From assembly GCF_004565465.1 (NCBI RefSeq), contig NZ_SRHY01000018.1, forward strand, positions 1-56,877: a DNA stretch of 56,877 nt, read 5' to 3'. A program made the position numbers and the translations under genes. Shown here piece after piece: positions 32,372-40,964 of this stretch; positions within the stretch are counted from its first letter, which is position 1, and each line of letters opens with the position of its first letter. The DNA comes from Lentibacillus salicampi (lineage in GTDB: Bacteria; Bacillota; Bacilli; Bacillales; Amphibacillaceae). Under the pieces are notes generated by a model. It worked only from the letters and a program-made list of their open reading frames with translations, had not been told where the DNA came from and ran no database searches.

Positions 32372-33796
32372 ATGACTAACAAGATTAGGAGTGATACTAT
32401 CCAATCTGTTCCAGCTAATCAACAAACGAACGAAAAAAAGGATGAAGATTATTCTCTGGACCGCGTTCCCCGTGAAAAACGAAACATGGGCTGGTTAAGC
32501 ATAACAAACATTACATTTGGTATTGCAACAGCCATTTTTTATTTCCAAATGGGAAGTGTGATGGCTCTGCAATTTGGGGCCGCTAATGCGATCATATCCG
32601 CTATATACGCTATTATAGTCGCAGGCATTCTGGGTACATTCATTGCATACTTATCCGCTAAATCTGGAATGAATGTAAATCTGTTATCCCGCGGTGGCGG
32701 ATTTGGCTATGTTGGTGCCTCGTTAACGTCTTTTATTTACGCCACGAATTTTATTATGTATTGTGCCCTCGAGGGACTGATTCTCGTCGCTGCTGTACAT
32801 TCCTTTTTCCCTGTCATTCCGGAATGGGTATTGATTGTTATCTTTGGTTCGATTGTCATTCCGTTAAATTGGTTTGGCATTAAACAATTAGATAAATTGC
32901 AAAAATGGACATTGCCGCTTTTCTTTATATTCCTTATCGCAGCAATTATTATGGCTGCATTCACGTCCCCTGCTTACAACGGGGCCTTCTGGAGCTATAT
33001 GCCGGAGGGGGTTCAGGTTGGCGGAACGGCTTTGCTGCTTTGTATTGGGATGCAGCATGGCATCATGGGGCTGACACCATTGCTCGCCTCAGATTATGCC
33101 CGATTTCTAATACCAAAAGATACTAAAATAGGGATATTCGCAATTGGTTTTATTCCACAGATTTTCTGTTTTGGCGTAATGGGCGGCCTTGGTATTTTCT
33201 TTGGCGTTCGTCTGGGTGAGCCAAACCCTGGTGTATATATTGTGCTTCTACTCGGCATATGGGGGGCTTTATTTACCATGCTGACACAAATAAGAATTAA
33301 TATTACCAATATATACAGCGGTTCCCTTTCCCTGTCCAGTTTCTTTGAGAATATCTTTAAATTCACACCTGGCAGACGTTTCTGGGTTGTCGTTACAGGC
33401 ATAACCGCTATGATTTTAATGCTTGCAGGTATTGTGAATCACCTGGATACGGCCATGACTTTCCAGGGTGTCTTCCTGATGACCTGGGCGTCTATATTAG
33501 TGACTGATGCCGTTATCGTAAAAAAAATATTAAAAATCGGTCCGCTTTACTATGAAGCACGCCAGCAAAACTTATATAAATGGAATCCGGTAGGCGTGAT
33601 ATCTCTATTAGTGGCAAGTGCTTTAGGAACGGCAGCCGCATTAGGCTTTATGGGGGCATTTTTACAAAGTACCGCTGCATTTTTCGCAGCACTTCTGGCA
33701 GCAGTCATAACCGTGACGCTTGCTGCTGCTACGAAAGGAAAATATTATATAAAGCGTGTAAATAAAGACATATCCCAAGAAGATTATATAGCATAG
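32372..33796 (+). CDS. NCS1 family nucleobase permease
   Basis: A 474-residue transporter of the purine-cytosine permease (NCS1) family with about 12 membrane helices. Family marks are GWLSITNITFG in helix 1, GGGFGYVGASL, and LLASDYARFLIP (about 240-251). Substrates are purines, cytosine, allantoin or hydantoins; which one cannot be read here. Its place inside a purine gene cluster favours a nucleobase. The hydrophilic N-terminus (residues 1-38) is long. The start is weakly supported (AAGAAAGAATGTG upstream). Confidence 0.85.
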   Translation: MTNKIRSDTIQSVPANQQTNEKKDEDYSLDRVPREKRNMGWLSITNITFGIATAIFYFQMGSVMALQFGAANAIISAIYAIIVAGILGTFIAYLSAKSGMNVNLLSRGGGFGYVGASLTSFIYATNFIMYCALEGLILVAAVHSFFPVIPEWVLIVIFGSIVIPLNWFGIKQLDKLQKWTLPLFFIFLIAAIIMAAFTSPAYNGAFWSYMPEGVQVGGTALLLCIGMQHGIMGLTPLLASDYARFLIPKDTKIGIFAIGFIPQIFCFGVMGGLGIFFGVRLGEPNPGVYIVLLLGIWGALFTMLTQIRINITNIYSGSLSLSSFFENIFKFTPGRRFWVVVTGITAMILMLAGIVNHLDTAMTFQGVFLMTWASILVTDAVIVKKILKIGPLYYEARQQNLYKWNPVGVISLLVASALGTAAALGFMGAFLQSTAAFFAALLAAVITVTLAAATKGKYYIKRVNKDISQEDYIA

Positions 33797-33800
33797 GAAG

Positions 33801-33831
33801 TAAGGGGGATGTTGACCCCACTTCCCCCTTA
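33801..33831 (+). terminator. Terminator of the NCS1 permease gene
   Basis: TAAGGGGGA (33801-33809) pairs perfectly with TCCCCCTTA (33823-33831); the following tract TCATTTAAT is only moderately T-rich. Confidence 0.65.
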
Positions 33832-33842
33832 TCATTTAATCA

Positions 33843-33885
33843 GGGACAGCCGCCATTACCGTTCATAGTAATAAGCAACTGTCCC
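33843..33885 (-). terminator. Hairpin after pbuG, possible terminator
   Basis: GGGACAG and CTGTCCC (33843-33849, 33879-33885) with an inner ATTAC/GTAAT stem form a long hairpin 74 bp after the pbuG stop. There is no T-run, so the role is uncertain. Confidence 0.4.
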
Positions 33886-33959
33886 CTCTTTTCCAAACAT
33901 GTTCGGATCTAACCTGCACTGATTGATTATCTCTCTCCGGACAATGCCGCTGTTACGAA

Positions 33960-35294
33960 TCAGCTCAGGAATACAAAATACAGTATAAATATGACAAACA
34001 GGACATACATAACCGGGTTGACCTCTTTCATCCGGCCTTTCAGAATCATCGTGATCGGATAGAAAATGAATCCCATGGCAATCCCGGTTGCAATACTGTA
34101 GGCAAGCGGCATCGTCACGATCGTCAGAAAGGCCGGCACAGCAATTTCAAACTGATCCCAGTCAATATTTTTCAAAGACGCTGACATCATCACCCCGACT
34201 ATGATCAGCGCCGGTGCGGTTACTTCCGCTGTCACAACACTCAACAACGGCGAGAAAAACAGTGCCAACAGGAAAAAGCCCGCCGTCACAACGGATGTGA
34301 AACCCGTACGACCTCCTGCGCCAACACCTGCTGTCGATTCAATATAGGAAGTAGTTGTCGACGTCCCGATAACAGCCCCAGCTACAGTTGCTGTGGAATC
34401 TGAAAACAGAGCTTTCCCGGCTCGCGGCAATTTGTTATCCTTCATCAACCCCGCCTGGGTGGCCACCGCCACGAGTGTCCCGGCTGTATCAAAGAAATCA
34501 ACAAATAAAAATGTCAAAATAACGACCAGCATTTCAATCGTGAAGATGTCACCAAAGTGCATTATTGCCTGCCCAAATGTTGGTGCAACACTTGGCACCT
34601 CCCCAACAACCCCGTCTATACCGGACGGCGTGTCAATCAGGCCTGTGAGCATTCCGGCCACTGCCGTGATAATCATGCCGTAAAAAATGCCGCCTTTAAT
34701 ATTCAGACTCAGTAAAATCACCGACACGACAACGCCAAAGATAGCCAGCAGGACAGTTGGTGATGTCAAATTTCCCAAAGCCACAAGAGTCGCATCATCC
34801 CCGACAATAATCCCGGAATTCTGAAAGCCAATAAAAGCAATATAAAGACCGATTCCGGCCCCGACGGCCATTTTCAAATTTGATGGGATCGCGTTGATGA
34901 CTTTTTCGCGCAAACCGGTCAACGTCAATACAATAAAAATAAGTCCGGATGCCAAAACACCGGCAAGCGCCGTTTCCCATGGAATTCCAAATCCTAATAC
35001 AACTGTGTAAGAGAAAAATGCGTTCAGGCCCATCCCAGGAGCAAGTGCAATCGGGTACTTCGCAAGCACCCCCATGATTAGCGTACCAAGGGCGGCGGCA
35101 ATCGCGGTCGCGGTAAAGACGGCTCCCTGATCAATCCGTGTGACCCCTTCAGGCAGTTCCTCTATACCAACCAACGCCAATGTAGACGGATTGACAAACA
35201 AGATATACGCCATGGCCAAAAACGTCGTCATTCCCGCCATGAACTCCTGCCGGTAATTGGTTCCTAATTCCTCAAATTGGAAATAAGATTTCAT
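33960..35294 (-). CDS. pbuG: Hypoxanthine/guanine permease PbuG
   Basis: A 444-residue purine permease of the NCS2-like AzgA/PbuG group, about 13 membrane helices. It shows MTTFLAMAYILFVNPS near the start, YPIALAPGMGLNAFFSYTV (about 85-103), TSTTTSYIESTAGVGAGGRT (about 290-310) and VDFFDTAGTLVAVA. The start is the ATG at 35294 with GGGAGG upstream, not the longer frame that runs into the terminator. A guanine-class riboswitch, terminator and PurBox pair precede it. Confidence 0.93.
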   Translation of the reverse strand: MKSYFQFEELGTNYRQEFMAGMTTFLAMAYILFVNPSTLALVGIEELPEGVTRIDQGAVFTATAIAAALGTLIMGVLAKYPIALAPGMGLNAFFSYTVVLGFGIPWETALAGVLASGLIFIVLTLTGLREKVINAIPSNLKMAVGAGIGLYIAFIGFQNSGIIVGDDATLVALGNLTSPTVLLAIFGVVVSVILLSLNIKGGIFYGMIITAVAGMLTGLIDTPSGIDGVVGEVPSVAPTFGQAIMHFGDIFTIEMLVVILTFLFVDFFDTAGTLVAVATQAGLMKDNKLPRAGKALFSDSTATVAGAVIGTSTTTSYIESTAGVGAGGRTGFTSVVTAGFFLLALFFSPLLSVVTAEVTAPALIIVGVMMSASLKNIDWDQFEIAVPAFLTIVTMPLAYSIATGIAMGFIFYPITMILKGRMKEVNPVMYVLFVIFILYFVFLS

Positions 35295-35323
35295 TGATGC
35301 TCCTCCCAACTTTTTCTGAAATA

Positions 35324-35354
35324 TTAAAAACACCCCTGCCAAGGACAAGAGTGT
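35324..35354 (-). terminator. Riboswitch terminator of pbuG
   Basis: ACACTCTTG pairs with CAGGGGTGT (plus 35346-35354 and 35330-35338, with G-U pairs), followed on the minus strand by TTTTTAATATT, 30 bp before pbuG. Confidence 0.8.
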
Positions 35355-35409
35355 ACTGCAAGAAAAAGCAATCAGAAGAGACTAAGAGCTCATCATCATG
35401 ACTCAATCC

Positions 35410-35477
35410 TGCGTAGTCAGACCATTTACGGTGGTCCGGTAGAGACTCTTGGGCCGTATCCCCAGAATTATACGCAA
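35410..35477 (-). ncRNA. Guanine-class purine riboswitch of pbuG
   Basis: The minus strand shows P1 TTGCGTA/TACGCA, GATACGGCCCAAGAGTCTCT, ACCGGACCACCGTAAATGGT and GACTACG. The C before TACG is the guanine-type specificity base. The terminator at 35324-35354 is the expression platform. Confidence 0.93.
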
Positions 35478-35495
35478 CTATCAAGTTGTATTGTT

Positions 35496-35524
35496 ACCTT
35501 ACTATACAAATTCGCTGCTGTCAA
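35496..35524 (-). promoter_or_regulatory. Promoter of pbuG
   Basis: -35 TTGACA (plus 35519-35524) and -10 TAAGGT (plus 35496-35501) are 17 bp apart, just upstream of the aptamer. Confidence 0.7.
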
Positions 35525-35566
35525 TCAAAAAGCGAACATTATTATCTCATTTATTATTAATGTTCG
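35523..35566 (-). terminator. Terminator of guaA, shared with the pbuG operator
   Basis: CGAACATTA and TAATGTTCG (minus strand; plus 35558-35566 and 35533-35541) form a 9-bp stem followed by CTTTTTGATT, directly after the guaA stop. The two arms are also the cores of the PurBox pair, and the T tract overlaps the pbuG -35. Confidence 0.7.
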
Positions 35567-35571
35567 TTATT
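35528..35571. promoter_or_regulatory. Pair of PurR boxes upstream of pbuG
   Basis: AAAAGCGAACATT on plus (35528-35540) and AATAACGAACATT on minus (35559-35571), each one base from the consensus AWWWCCGAACWWT, are inverted and 18 bp apart, the same geometry as at the pur operon. The second box overlaps the guaA stop codon. Confidence 0.7.
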
Positions 35572-37102
35572 CCCACTCAATGGTTGCCGGCGGTTTGCTT
35601 GTTATATCATAGACAACGCGGTTAATATGCGCAACATCGTTCACCAGACGCGTCGATATTTTTTCCAGAACATCCCACGGTATCCGCGCCCAGTCAGAGG
35701 TCATGCCATCAACCGATGTGACTGCCCTGATGCCGATCGTGTAATCATACGTGCGGGCATCGCCCATCACCCCGACACTGCGAATATCCGGTAGAACGGT
35801 AAAATATTGCCAGATATCGCGTTCCAGACCAGCTGCAGCGATTTCTTCCCGCAAAATCGCATCGGATTCCCGAACGATCGCAAGTTTTTCTTCGGTTATC
35901 TCGCCAAGAACACGAATTGCAAGCCCCGGTCCTGGAAAAGGCTGACGCCGGACAATGCTCTCCGGCAGTCCGAGCTGTACACCGAGTTCGCGCACTTCAT
36001 CTTTAAACAGTGTGTTCAGCGGCTCAATCAGCTCGAATTGCATGTCTTCCGGAAGCCCACCGACATTATGATGCGACTTGATGGTCTGGGCGGTATCCGT
36101 GCCGCTTTCAATCACATCCGTATAGAGTGTCCCTTGTGCCAGAAAATCAATATCTTTTAATTTGTCCGCTTCGTCGTCAAAAACGTATATGAATTCATTG
36201 CCAATGATTTTCCGTTTCTGTTCCGGATCATCCACGCCTTCTAATTTGGATAAAAACCGATCGGACGCATCAATTTTGATAAAATTCATGTTAAAGTCAT
36301 CCTGAAACGTTTTCGTGACCTCATCTGCTTCATTTTTTCTCAACAGCCCGTGGTCGACAAAAATACATGTCAGCTGTTCCCCGATTGCTTTATCGATCAG
36401 TGCAGCGACAACAGATGAATCCACGCCACCGCTAAGTGCACACAGCACTTTCCGTTCCCCAACTTTGGTCCGAATGTTCTCAGCTTCCATCTCGATGAAA
36501 TTTTCAATCGTCCAATTACCCTGGCAGTTGCACACATCATAAACGAAATGCTTCAGCAGCTGCTGGCCATATTCCGAATGTCGTACTTCCGGATGAAACT
36601 GGACACCATACAACTGGCGGTCCGGATTACTCATTGCTGCAATCGGTGTTGATGGACTGGTGGCATCCGTCTGAAATGCTTCTGGAGTTTTGATCACTTT
36701 ATCACCATGGCTCATCCAAACCGTTTGCCTGTCAGGTGTTTCCGCGAATAAAACCGGGTTCTGGTTTAAATCGATTGCGGCCTTGCCGTACTCACGGTTC
36801 GTTGCTTTGGATACTTCACCGCCAAAGTGCAGTGCCATCAACTGCATGCCGTAGCAAATACCCAAAATCGGAACACCCAGTTCAAACAATTCCGGATCAC
36901 AGCGGAAACTGTTATCATCATAAACACTGTGCGGTCCGCCTGAAAGAATGATGCCTTTTGGGTTCATGGCCTTCACCTCATCAGCCGTTATCTTATGGGA
37001 GTGCAATTCACTATAGACACCATGCTCCCTGATTCGTCTGGTAATCAGCTGGTTATACTGGCTGCCAAAGTCCAGCACCAAAATCATTTCGTTTTGTTCC
37101 AT
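35567..37102 (-). CDS. guaA: GMP synthase (glutamine-hydrolysing) GuaA
   Basis: A 511-residue enzyme making GMP from XMP, ATP and glutamine. The class I amidotransferase domain has the nucleophile in [10 protein letters not shown] (Cys about 82) and the His/Glu in [11 protein letters not shown]. The ATP pyrophosphatase loop is [14 protein letters not shown] (about 225-238). The dimerisation domain ends [16 protein letters not shown] lies 9 bases before the ATG at 37102. The promoter, riboswitch and a terminator are about 250-400 bp upstream. Confidence 0.97.
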   Translation of the reverse strand: MEQNEMILVLDFGSQYNQLITRRIREHGVYSELHSHKITADEVKAMNPKGIILSGGPHSVYDDNSFRCDPELFELGVPILGICYGMQLMALHFGGEVSKATNREYGKAAIDLNQNPVLFAETPDRQTVWMSHGDKVIKTPEAFQTDATSPSTPIAAMSNPDRQLYGVQFHPEVRHSEYGQQLLKHFVYDVCNCQGNWTIENFIEMEAENIRTKVGERKVLCALSGGVDSSVVAALIDKAIGEQLTCIFVDHGLLRKNEADEVTKTFQDDFNMNFIKIDASDRFLSKLEGVDDPEQKRKIIGNEFIYVFDDEADKLKDIDFLAQGTLYTDVIESGTDTAQTIKSHHNVGGLPEDMQFELIEPLNTLFKDEVRELGVQLGLPESIVRRQPFPGPGLAIRVLGEITEEKLAIVRESDAILREEIAAAGLERDIWQYFTVLPDIRSVGVMGDARTYDYTIGIRAVTSVDGMTSDWARIPWDVLEKISTRLVNDVAHINRVVYDITSKPPATIEWE

Positions 37103-37169
37103 TTACTTCCGCTCCTATCACATACGGCGTTTTTCATACACTATTCTTGGGCTTGGGGTGGCCTAAAGT

Positions 37170-37291
37170 GCCTATTCGAACGTTGGGGCCGCTCGGGCGT
37201 TTTGATGGTTGGGCCGATCGATTGGATGCTTTGCTCGCTCGATTTCCCCCTCGACTCGCTCGATTTTCTTCCCCGTTCGCTCGTTTCCCGG
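37170..37291. repeat. Degenerate 21-bp repeat units in the guaA leader
   Basis: Between the attenuator and guaA, about three clear units with 21-bp spacing (tgctcgctcgatttccccct, gactcgctcgattttcttcc, cgttcgctcgtttcccggct; 37231-37292) and more decayed ones upstream match the purN-purH array family (core cgctcga). Confidence 0.65.
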
Positions 37292-37300
37292 CTCTTCTTT

Positions 37301-37366
37301 CCATAAAATAACCTGGATCCCCGCCCATATACAGCCATAAAGCTGTAAGAAGGCAGAAATCCAGGT
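37301..37366 (-). terminator. Riboswitch terminator of guaA
   Basis: ACCTGGAT (plus 37359-37366) pairs with ATCCAGGT (plus 37311-37318), with an inner TACAGC/GCTGTA hairpin, then TATTTTATGG. GAAGGCGGAA at the aptamer's 3' edge can pair with TTCTGCCTTC in the 5' arm, a plausible antiterminator. Confidence 0.7.
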
Positions 37367-37394
37367 CACATATTTCGTTCCCTATTGAATTCCG

Positions 37395-37467
37395 CCTTCA
37401 TAGTCAGGGTATTTACGGTACCCCGGTAGAAACTTTCGATCCATATCATCGAGGATATATGAATGGC
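37395..37467 (-). ncRNA. Guanine-class purine riboswitch of guaA
   Basis: The minus strand shows P1 CATTCATA/TATGAAGG, GATATGGATCGAAAGTTTCT, ACCGGGGTACCGTAAATACC and CTGACTATG, with the guanine-type C before TATG. Confidence 0.93.
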
Positions 37468-37492
37468 GTTTATCATCTTTTAATACCCATTT

Positions 37493-37522
37493 ATTTTACC
37501 TAAACCATCACACATTGGTCAA
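37493..37522 (-). promoter_or_regulatory. Promoter of guaA
   Basis: -35 TTGACC (plus 37517-37522) and -10 TAAAAT (plus 37493-37498), 18-bp spacer. The -35 overlaps the stop codon of the transglutaminase gene, so guaA starts its own transcript. Confidence 0.75.
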
Positions 37523-39699
37523 GCCATGATTTGCTTCATCAGATTTTTCCATGATTGGCTTAATTGAACAGTTTCCTGATTGTTCATCTCATTTTTATAC
37601 AAAATGCGCTCATAATGGCTGGTTAATTGATGCATCTCAGTTGTTCCATAACGGAAGTCAACCCGTTTCGCGTACTCCCGCAATGTCTGATCAGGGTCTT
37701 TGACAAGCCCTTTATGATTCAGAAGAGCCAGCAGATAATGGAATGCATCCTGGAATGTCCTGGCGTCTTTTCGTTTCTGCAGTTTACGAAATAAATATGC
37801 TGTCCGCCAGCGGAATCTTGTGCGATAGATGATCCACACAAGCACCGCAGTCACTGCTGTACCAATCAGCACATACCACCAGTTCATTTCAATATTTCCC
37901 GAATCATTGTCACTTGTGGCGTCCGCTGCAGCTGCATCCTCCTCTTCAGACACCTCTTCCTGCTGTCCTTGTGCTGGCGCTGCTTCCGGGGAATCCAGTG
38001 TATCGTCCTGTTCCGTTTCGTCCATGTTCGTATAAAAATCAGTCAGGTTCGAAAAGCCCTGAGTCGGCTCAAACGACACCCAGCCTATCCCTGGAAAAAG
38101 AACCTCCACCCAGGAATGAGCGTTGGCATTCGTGACCTCGTATCTATCGTAATCATCTGTGGTATCACCGTTTTCGATAACCTCGCCGCTGGTAAAGCCT
38201 TTAGCCCAACGCGCAGGGATATCAAGCGATCGCAACATGACAACCATCGACGTGGAATAATTGTCACAGTACCCCGCTTGTGAATCAAACAGGAACTGAT
38301 CCACGTAATCCTGATCCTCTCCGGGGACAGGAACATTATTAATCTGGTACGTAAAACCGCTTCGTCCAAAATAGGACTCAATGGAGCGCGCTTTATCGTA
38401 CCAGTTGCCATCTGCTTCTGTTATTTCCTCTGCCAGCTCACCGACCCGTTCCGGCAGCGAATCCGGCAGCTGTGTATAGCGTTCCTCCACTGCCTGAGCA
38501 CCTTTCACCTCACGCAACTCATCAATAGCAAACGACGGAGAATCATATGTGACGGTATACTGATCAAGATTTACAGGCTCCGTGTCCCGTATTGTCCGGG
38601 CCTCCCCATGATCAAAATCCGCCCGCAAAGCGAAATCCTGCTCCGATTCGACCTGTGAAACGCCATACGGGTAGACCAGTTTTTCCATAGCACTGTCCTC
38701 ATTGAAATCCACTGTGGCTTCAAATTCTTCCGTTTCCACCTCGGATGAGACCATCTGCATATAAAACCGTTCACCGCTTATCAATTCATACTCCGGCTCA
38801 GCGGACTTCTCCCAGCCTTTTCCGGTATAGACGTCCTTTGTTTCCACACGCCAGTAATGTTCATCCTTTGCAGCTGCCTCGAAAACCGGTGTATAGTCCT
38901 GTACAAACGATCCGCCGAGTTGGCTGTCGTCCTCACCATAGCCAACTTTTTGTATTCCGGATCCGTTGCCCAGGCCACCGGTGTTTTTAGCGGCACTTTG
39001 GATAAATGGAACCGGGTCCGGCCATTGCGGGTCAAATTTTGGAGCAGCATACCCAACCAGCGTTGAAAACAGCACGACCCCGACGAGCGGAATCACCCAC
39101 ACAGGCGCTTTCTTCACCAATGAGAAACGAACCGATTCCCTGTCCATCTCTTTGAAAAGATTCGACATGCCAAGCGCCACAAACGATACGACAAATGTAC
39201 GGATAATCGCCCCGTCTGCCTCATACACCGTGAATGTATCCAGTAAACTTATATAAACAAATGTCAGCAAAATGAACACCAACACCCGTGTCCTGACAAT
39301 AAACCAGTAATGAAGCAGATAACTCAGCATCCAAATCAGCAGCAAAAATAACACGCTGCGGAATAATGGCGTCAGTTCATACCATTGCTGAGCAACCAAC
39401 GCATTCAGGTTAAAGCCTACCTCCAGCCAAAGCTGCTCAAACCATCTCCTGCTCAACATTGGGACTGCCATAAACAGACTGTCAATAATCAATAGAAGTC
39501 CGAACCCTTTCAGTGGCATTGAGAGCCACCATTTCACGCCGAGTATCGAGATGAAGAAACAGAACACGGTATACAACATGAACACGGTCATATTGGTGAC
39601 ATCACCGATTTGTTGAACCGGGTACAGCCATTCCAGAAATAAAATAAACGCACAACTATACAAAAGTAAGGTGTAAAGATACGGCATTTTCATTTTCAA
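37519..39699 (-). CDS. yebA: Transglutaminase-like membrane protein (TgpA/YebA family)
   Basis: A 726-residue protein with about six N-terminal membrane helices (residues 5-215), an extracytoplasmic part with a transglutaminase core and a further helix near 610 before a cytoplasmic DUF4129-type tail. The Cys-His pair is visible in DSQAGYCDNYSTSMVVMLRS (about 467-486) and NANAHSWVEVLFPGIGW (about 520-536). Such proteins always travel with MoxR and DUF58 proteins and are thought to act in envelope protein processing or crosslinking; the substrate is unknown. It overlaps the DUF58 gene by 4 bp. Confidence 0.9.
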   Translation of the reverse strand: MKMKMPYLYTLLLYSCAFILFLEWLYPVQQIGDVTNMTVFMLYTVFCFFISILGVKWWLSMPLKGFGLLLIIDSLFMAVPMLSRRWFEQLWLEVGFNLNALVAQQWYELTPLFRSVLFLLLIWMLSYLLHYWFIVRTRVLVFILLTFVYISLLDTFTVYEADGAIIRTFVVSFVALGMSNLFKEMDRESVRFSLVKKAPVWVIPLVGVVLFSTLVGYAAPKFDPQWPDPVPFIQSAAKNTGGLGNGSGIQKVGYGEDDSQLGGSFVQDYTPVFEAAAKDEHYWRVETKDVYTGKGWEKSAEPEYELISGERFYMQMVSSEVETEEFEATVDFNEDSAMEKLVYPYGVSQVESEQDFALRADFDHGEARTIRDTEPVNLDQYTVTYDSPSFAIDELREVKGAQAVEERYTQLPDSLPERVGELAEEITEADGNWYDKARSIESYFGRSGFTYQINNVPVPGEDQDYVDQFLFDSQAGYCDNYSTSMVVMLRSLDIPARWAKGFTSGEVIENGDTTDDYDRYEVTNANAHSWVEVLFPGIGWVSFEPTQGFSNLTDFYTNMDETEQDDTLDSPEAAPAQGQQEEVSEEEDAAAADATSDNDSGNIEMNWWYVLIGTAVTAVLVWIIYRTRFRWRTAYLFRKLQKRKDARTFQDAFHYLLALLNHKGLVKDPDQTLREYAKRVDFRYGTTEMHQLTSHYERILYKNEMNNQETVQLSQSWKNLMKQIMA

Positions 39700-40964
39700 A
39701 CGGTCTTCACCTCAATCATGTTACCGGCTAATTCATTTTCGGTCAGAACATTGATCACCACACCTTCTGAACGAAGCTGCCGGATCATGTTATGTTCATA
39801 TTCGGAAATGAGAGCCGATGCTTGAACCATGACGACTGCCAGATTTTTGGTGCGTTGTCTGACTTGCTTGATGACAGTCTGAAAATCTTTTTCTAAGTGG
39901 GTTGTCAGCAGGATCATATTGGTTCCGGACGTGACTCGCATCATTTCTTCCCGTAACTTGATGGAAAAGGGAACATTTCCCCCGGGCTGAACCTTCGTCA
40001 AGTGGCGTCTAATCCAATCCTTTTTACCTGGATCGTCATGCACTGGAAAATAAACAGTGCTGTCACCAATTGACAAAAAGCCTGCCTGTGAGGTCTGTCT
40101 TTGAATTGAATCAATCAAAGACATGGTCAGTTCAATCCCCGACTCAAACGCAAACTTATTTAACCCCTGGTAATCGCAGGCATCCAGGACTACCATCGTA
40201 TTCGTACTTTTTTCCTGCTCAAATTCCTTCGTGATGACAGTATTTTTTTTAGCCGTCTGTTTCCAGTCAATCCATGAGAATTTATCACCTGGCATGTATT
40301 CGCGGATCCCGGTGGCAACGTTCGTATTTTTTAAATGCAGTGAATGCGATGAGGATGCTCCCTGATCAAAGCTGTTAATACTTTCAGTTACCCTGACCGG
40401 CCGCTCGTTCGGAAAAACGACAAGCCGGTCATCCACATGAAAGATGTGCTCTTTTGTCACAAGACCGAATACATCACCCGTTCGAATCCTTATCAACTGA
40501 AGCCGGTGTTCACCCCGTGGTACACGTTCAATCTCATAGGGCAATTCGATCGTGCGCTTGAATCCGGGAAAGACAACTTGTTTAATTCTGCGGGTAATGC
40601 GCCTTCTATGCGGATGCCCCAGTAAGCGGTATCGTTCACTGGGTTCATCGGCTTTCTGAAGTGTGTCTGGCAACACCTCTTCAAAAATACAATAATATAA
40701 TGGGTATGGAATGGAACGTTTCATACGAATGATTACTTGAATGCGATCACCTGCCCTGGTGACGTAATGGGAAAGCTCTCTTGTAACATGCCAGTTTTTA
40801 ATTGGGTAAAACAGCAGCCCTAAGTGATATACAAAAATAGGCAACGTACCAAAAAACAAAAACCAGCTCACAAACCCGCCCTGAAACATCGCAAATGAAA
40901 AAAGAAGCAGCAGCAGAAAGATAGCGAAACTTAACTTTACCGCAAATCGGAGCCCCTCTTTCAT
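39696..40964 (-). CDS. yeaD: DUF58 protein (YeaD family)
   Basis: A 422-residue protein with two N-terminal membrane helices (about 10-27, 30-50) and a DUF58 domain; the core motif GIREYMPGDKFSWIDWKQTA (about 224-243) is followed by a von Willebrand A-like fold starting NTMVVLDACDY. It is the usual partner of MoxR ATPases, perhaps as an adaptor. Four-bp overlaps with both neighbours show one operon. Confidence 0.9.
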   Translation of the reverse strand: MKEGLRFAVKLSFAIFLLLLLFSFAMFQGGFVSWFLFFGTLPIFVYHLGLLFYPIKNWHVTRELSHYVTRAGDRIQVIIRMKRSIPYPLYYCIFEEVLPDTLQKADEPSERYRLLGHPHRRRITRRIKQVVFPGFKRTIELPYEIERVPRGEHRLQLIRIRTGDVFGLVTKEHIFHVDDRLVVFPNERPVRVTESINSFDQGASSSHSLHLKNTNVATGIREYMPGDKFSWIDWKQTAKKNTVITKEFEQEKSTNTMVVLDACDYQGLNKFAFESGIELTMSLIDSIQRQTSQAGFLSIGDSTVYFPVHDDPGKKDWIRRHLTKVQPGGNVPFSIKLREEMMRVTSGTNMILLTTHLEKDFQTVIKQVRQRTKNLAVVMVQASALISEYEHNMIRQLRSEGVVINVLTENELAGNMIEVKTV

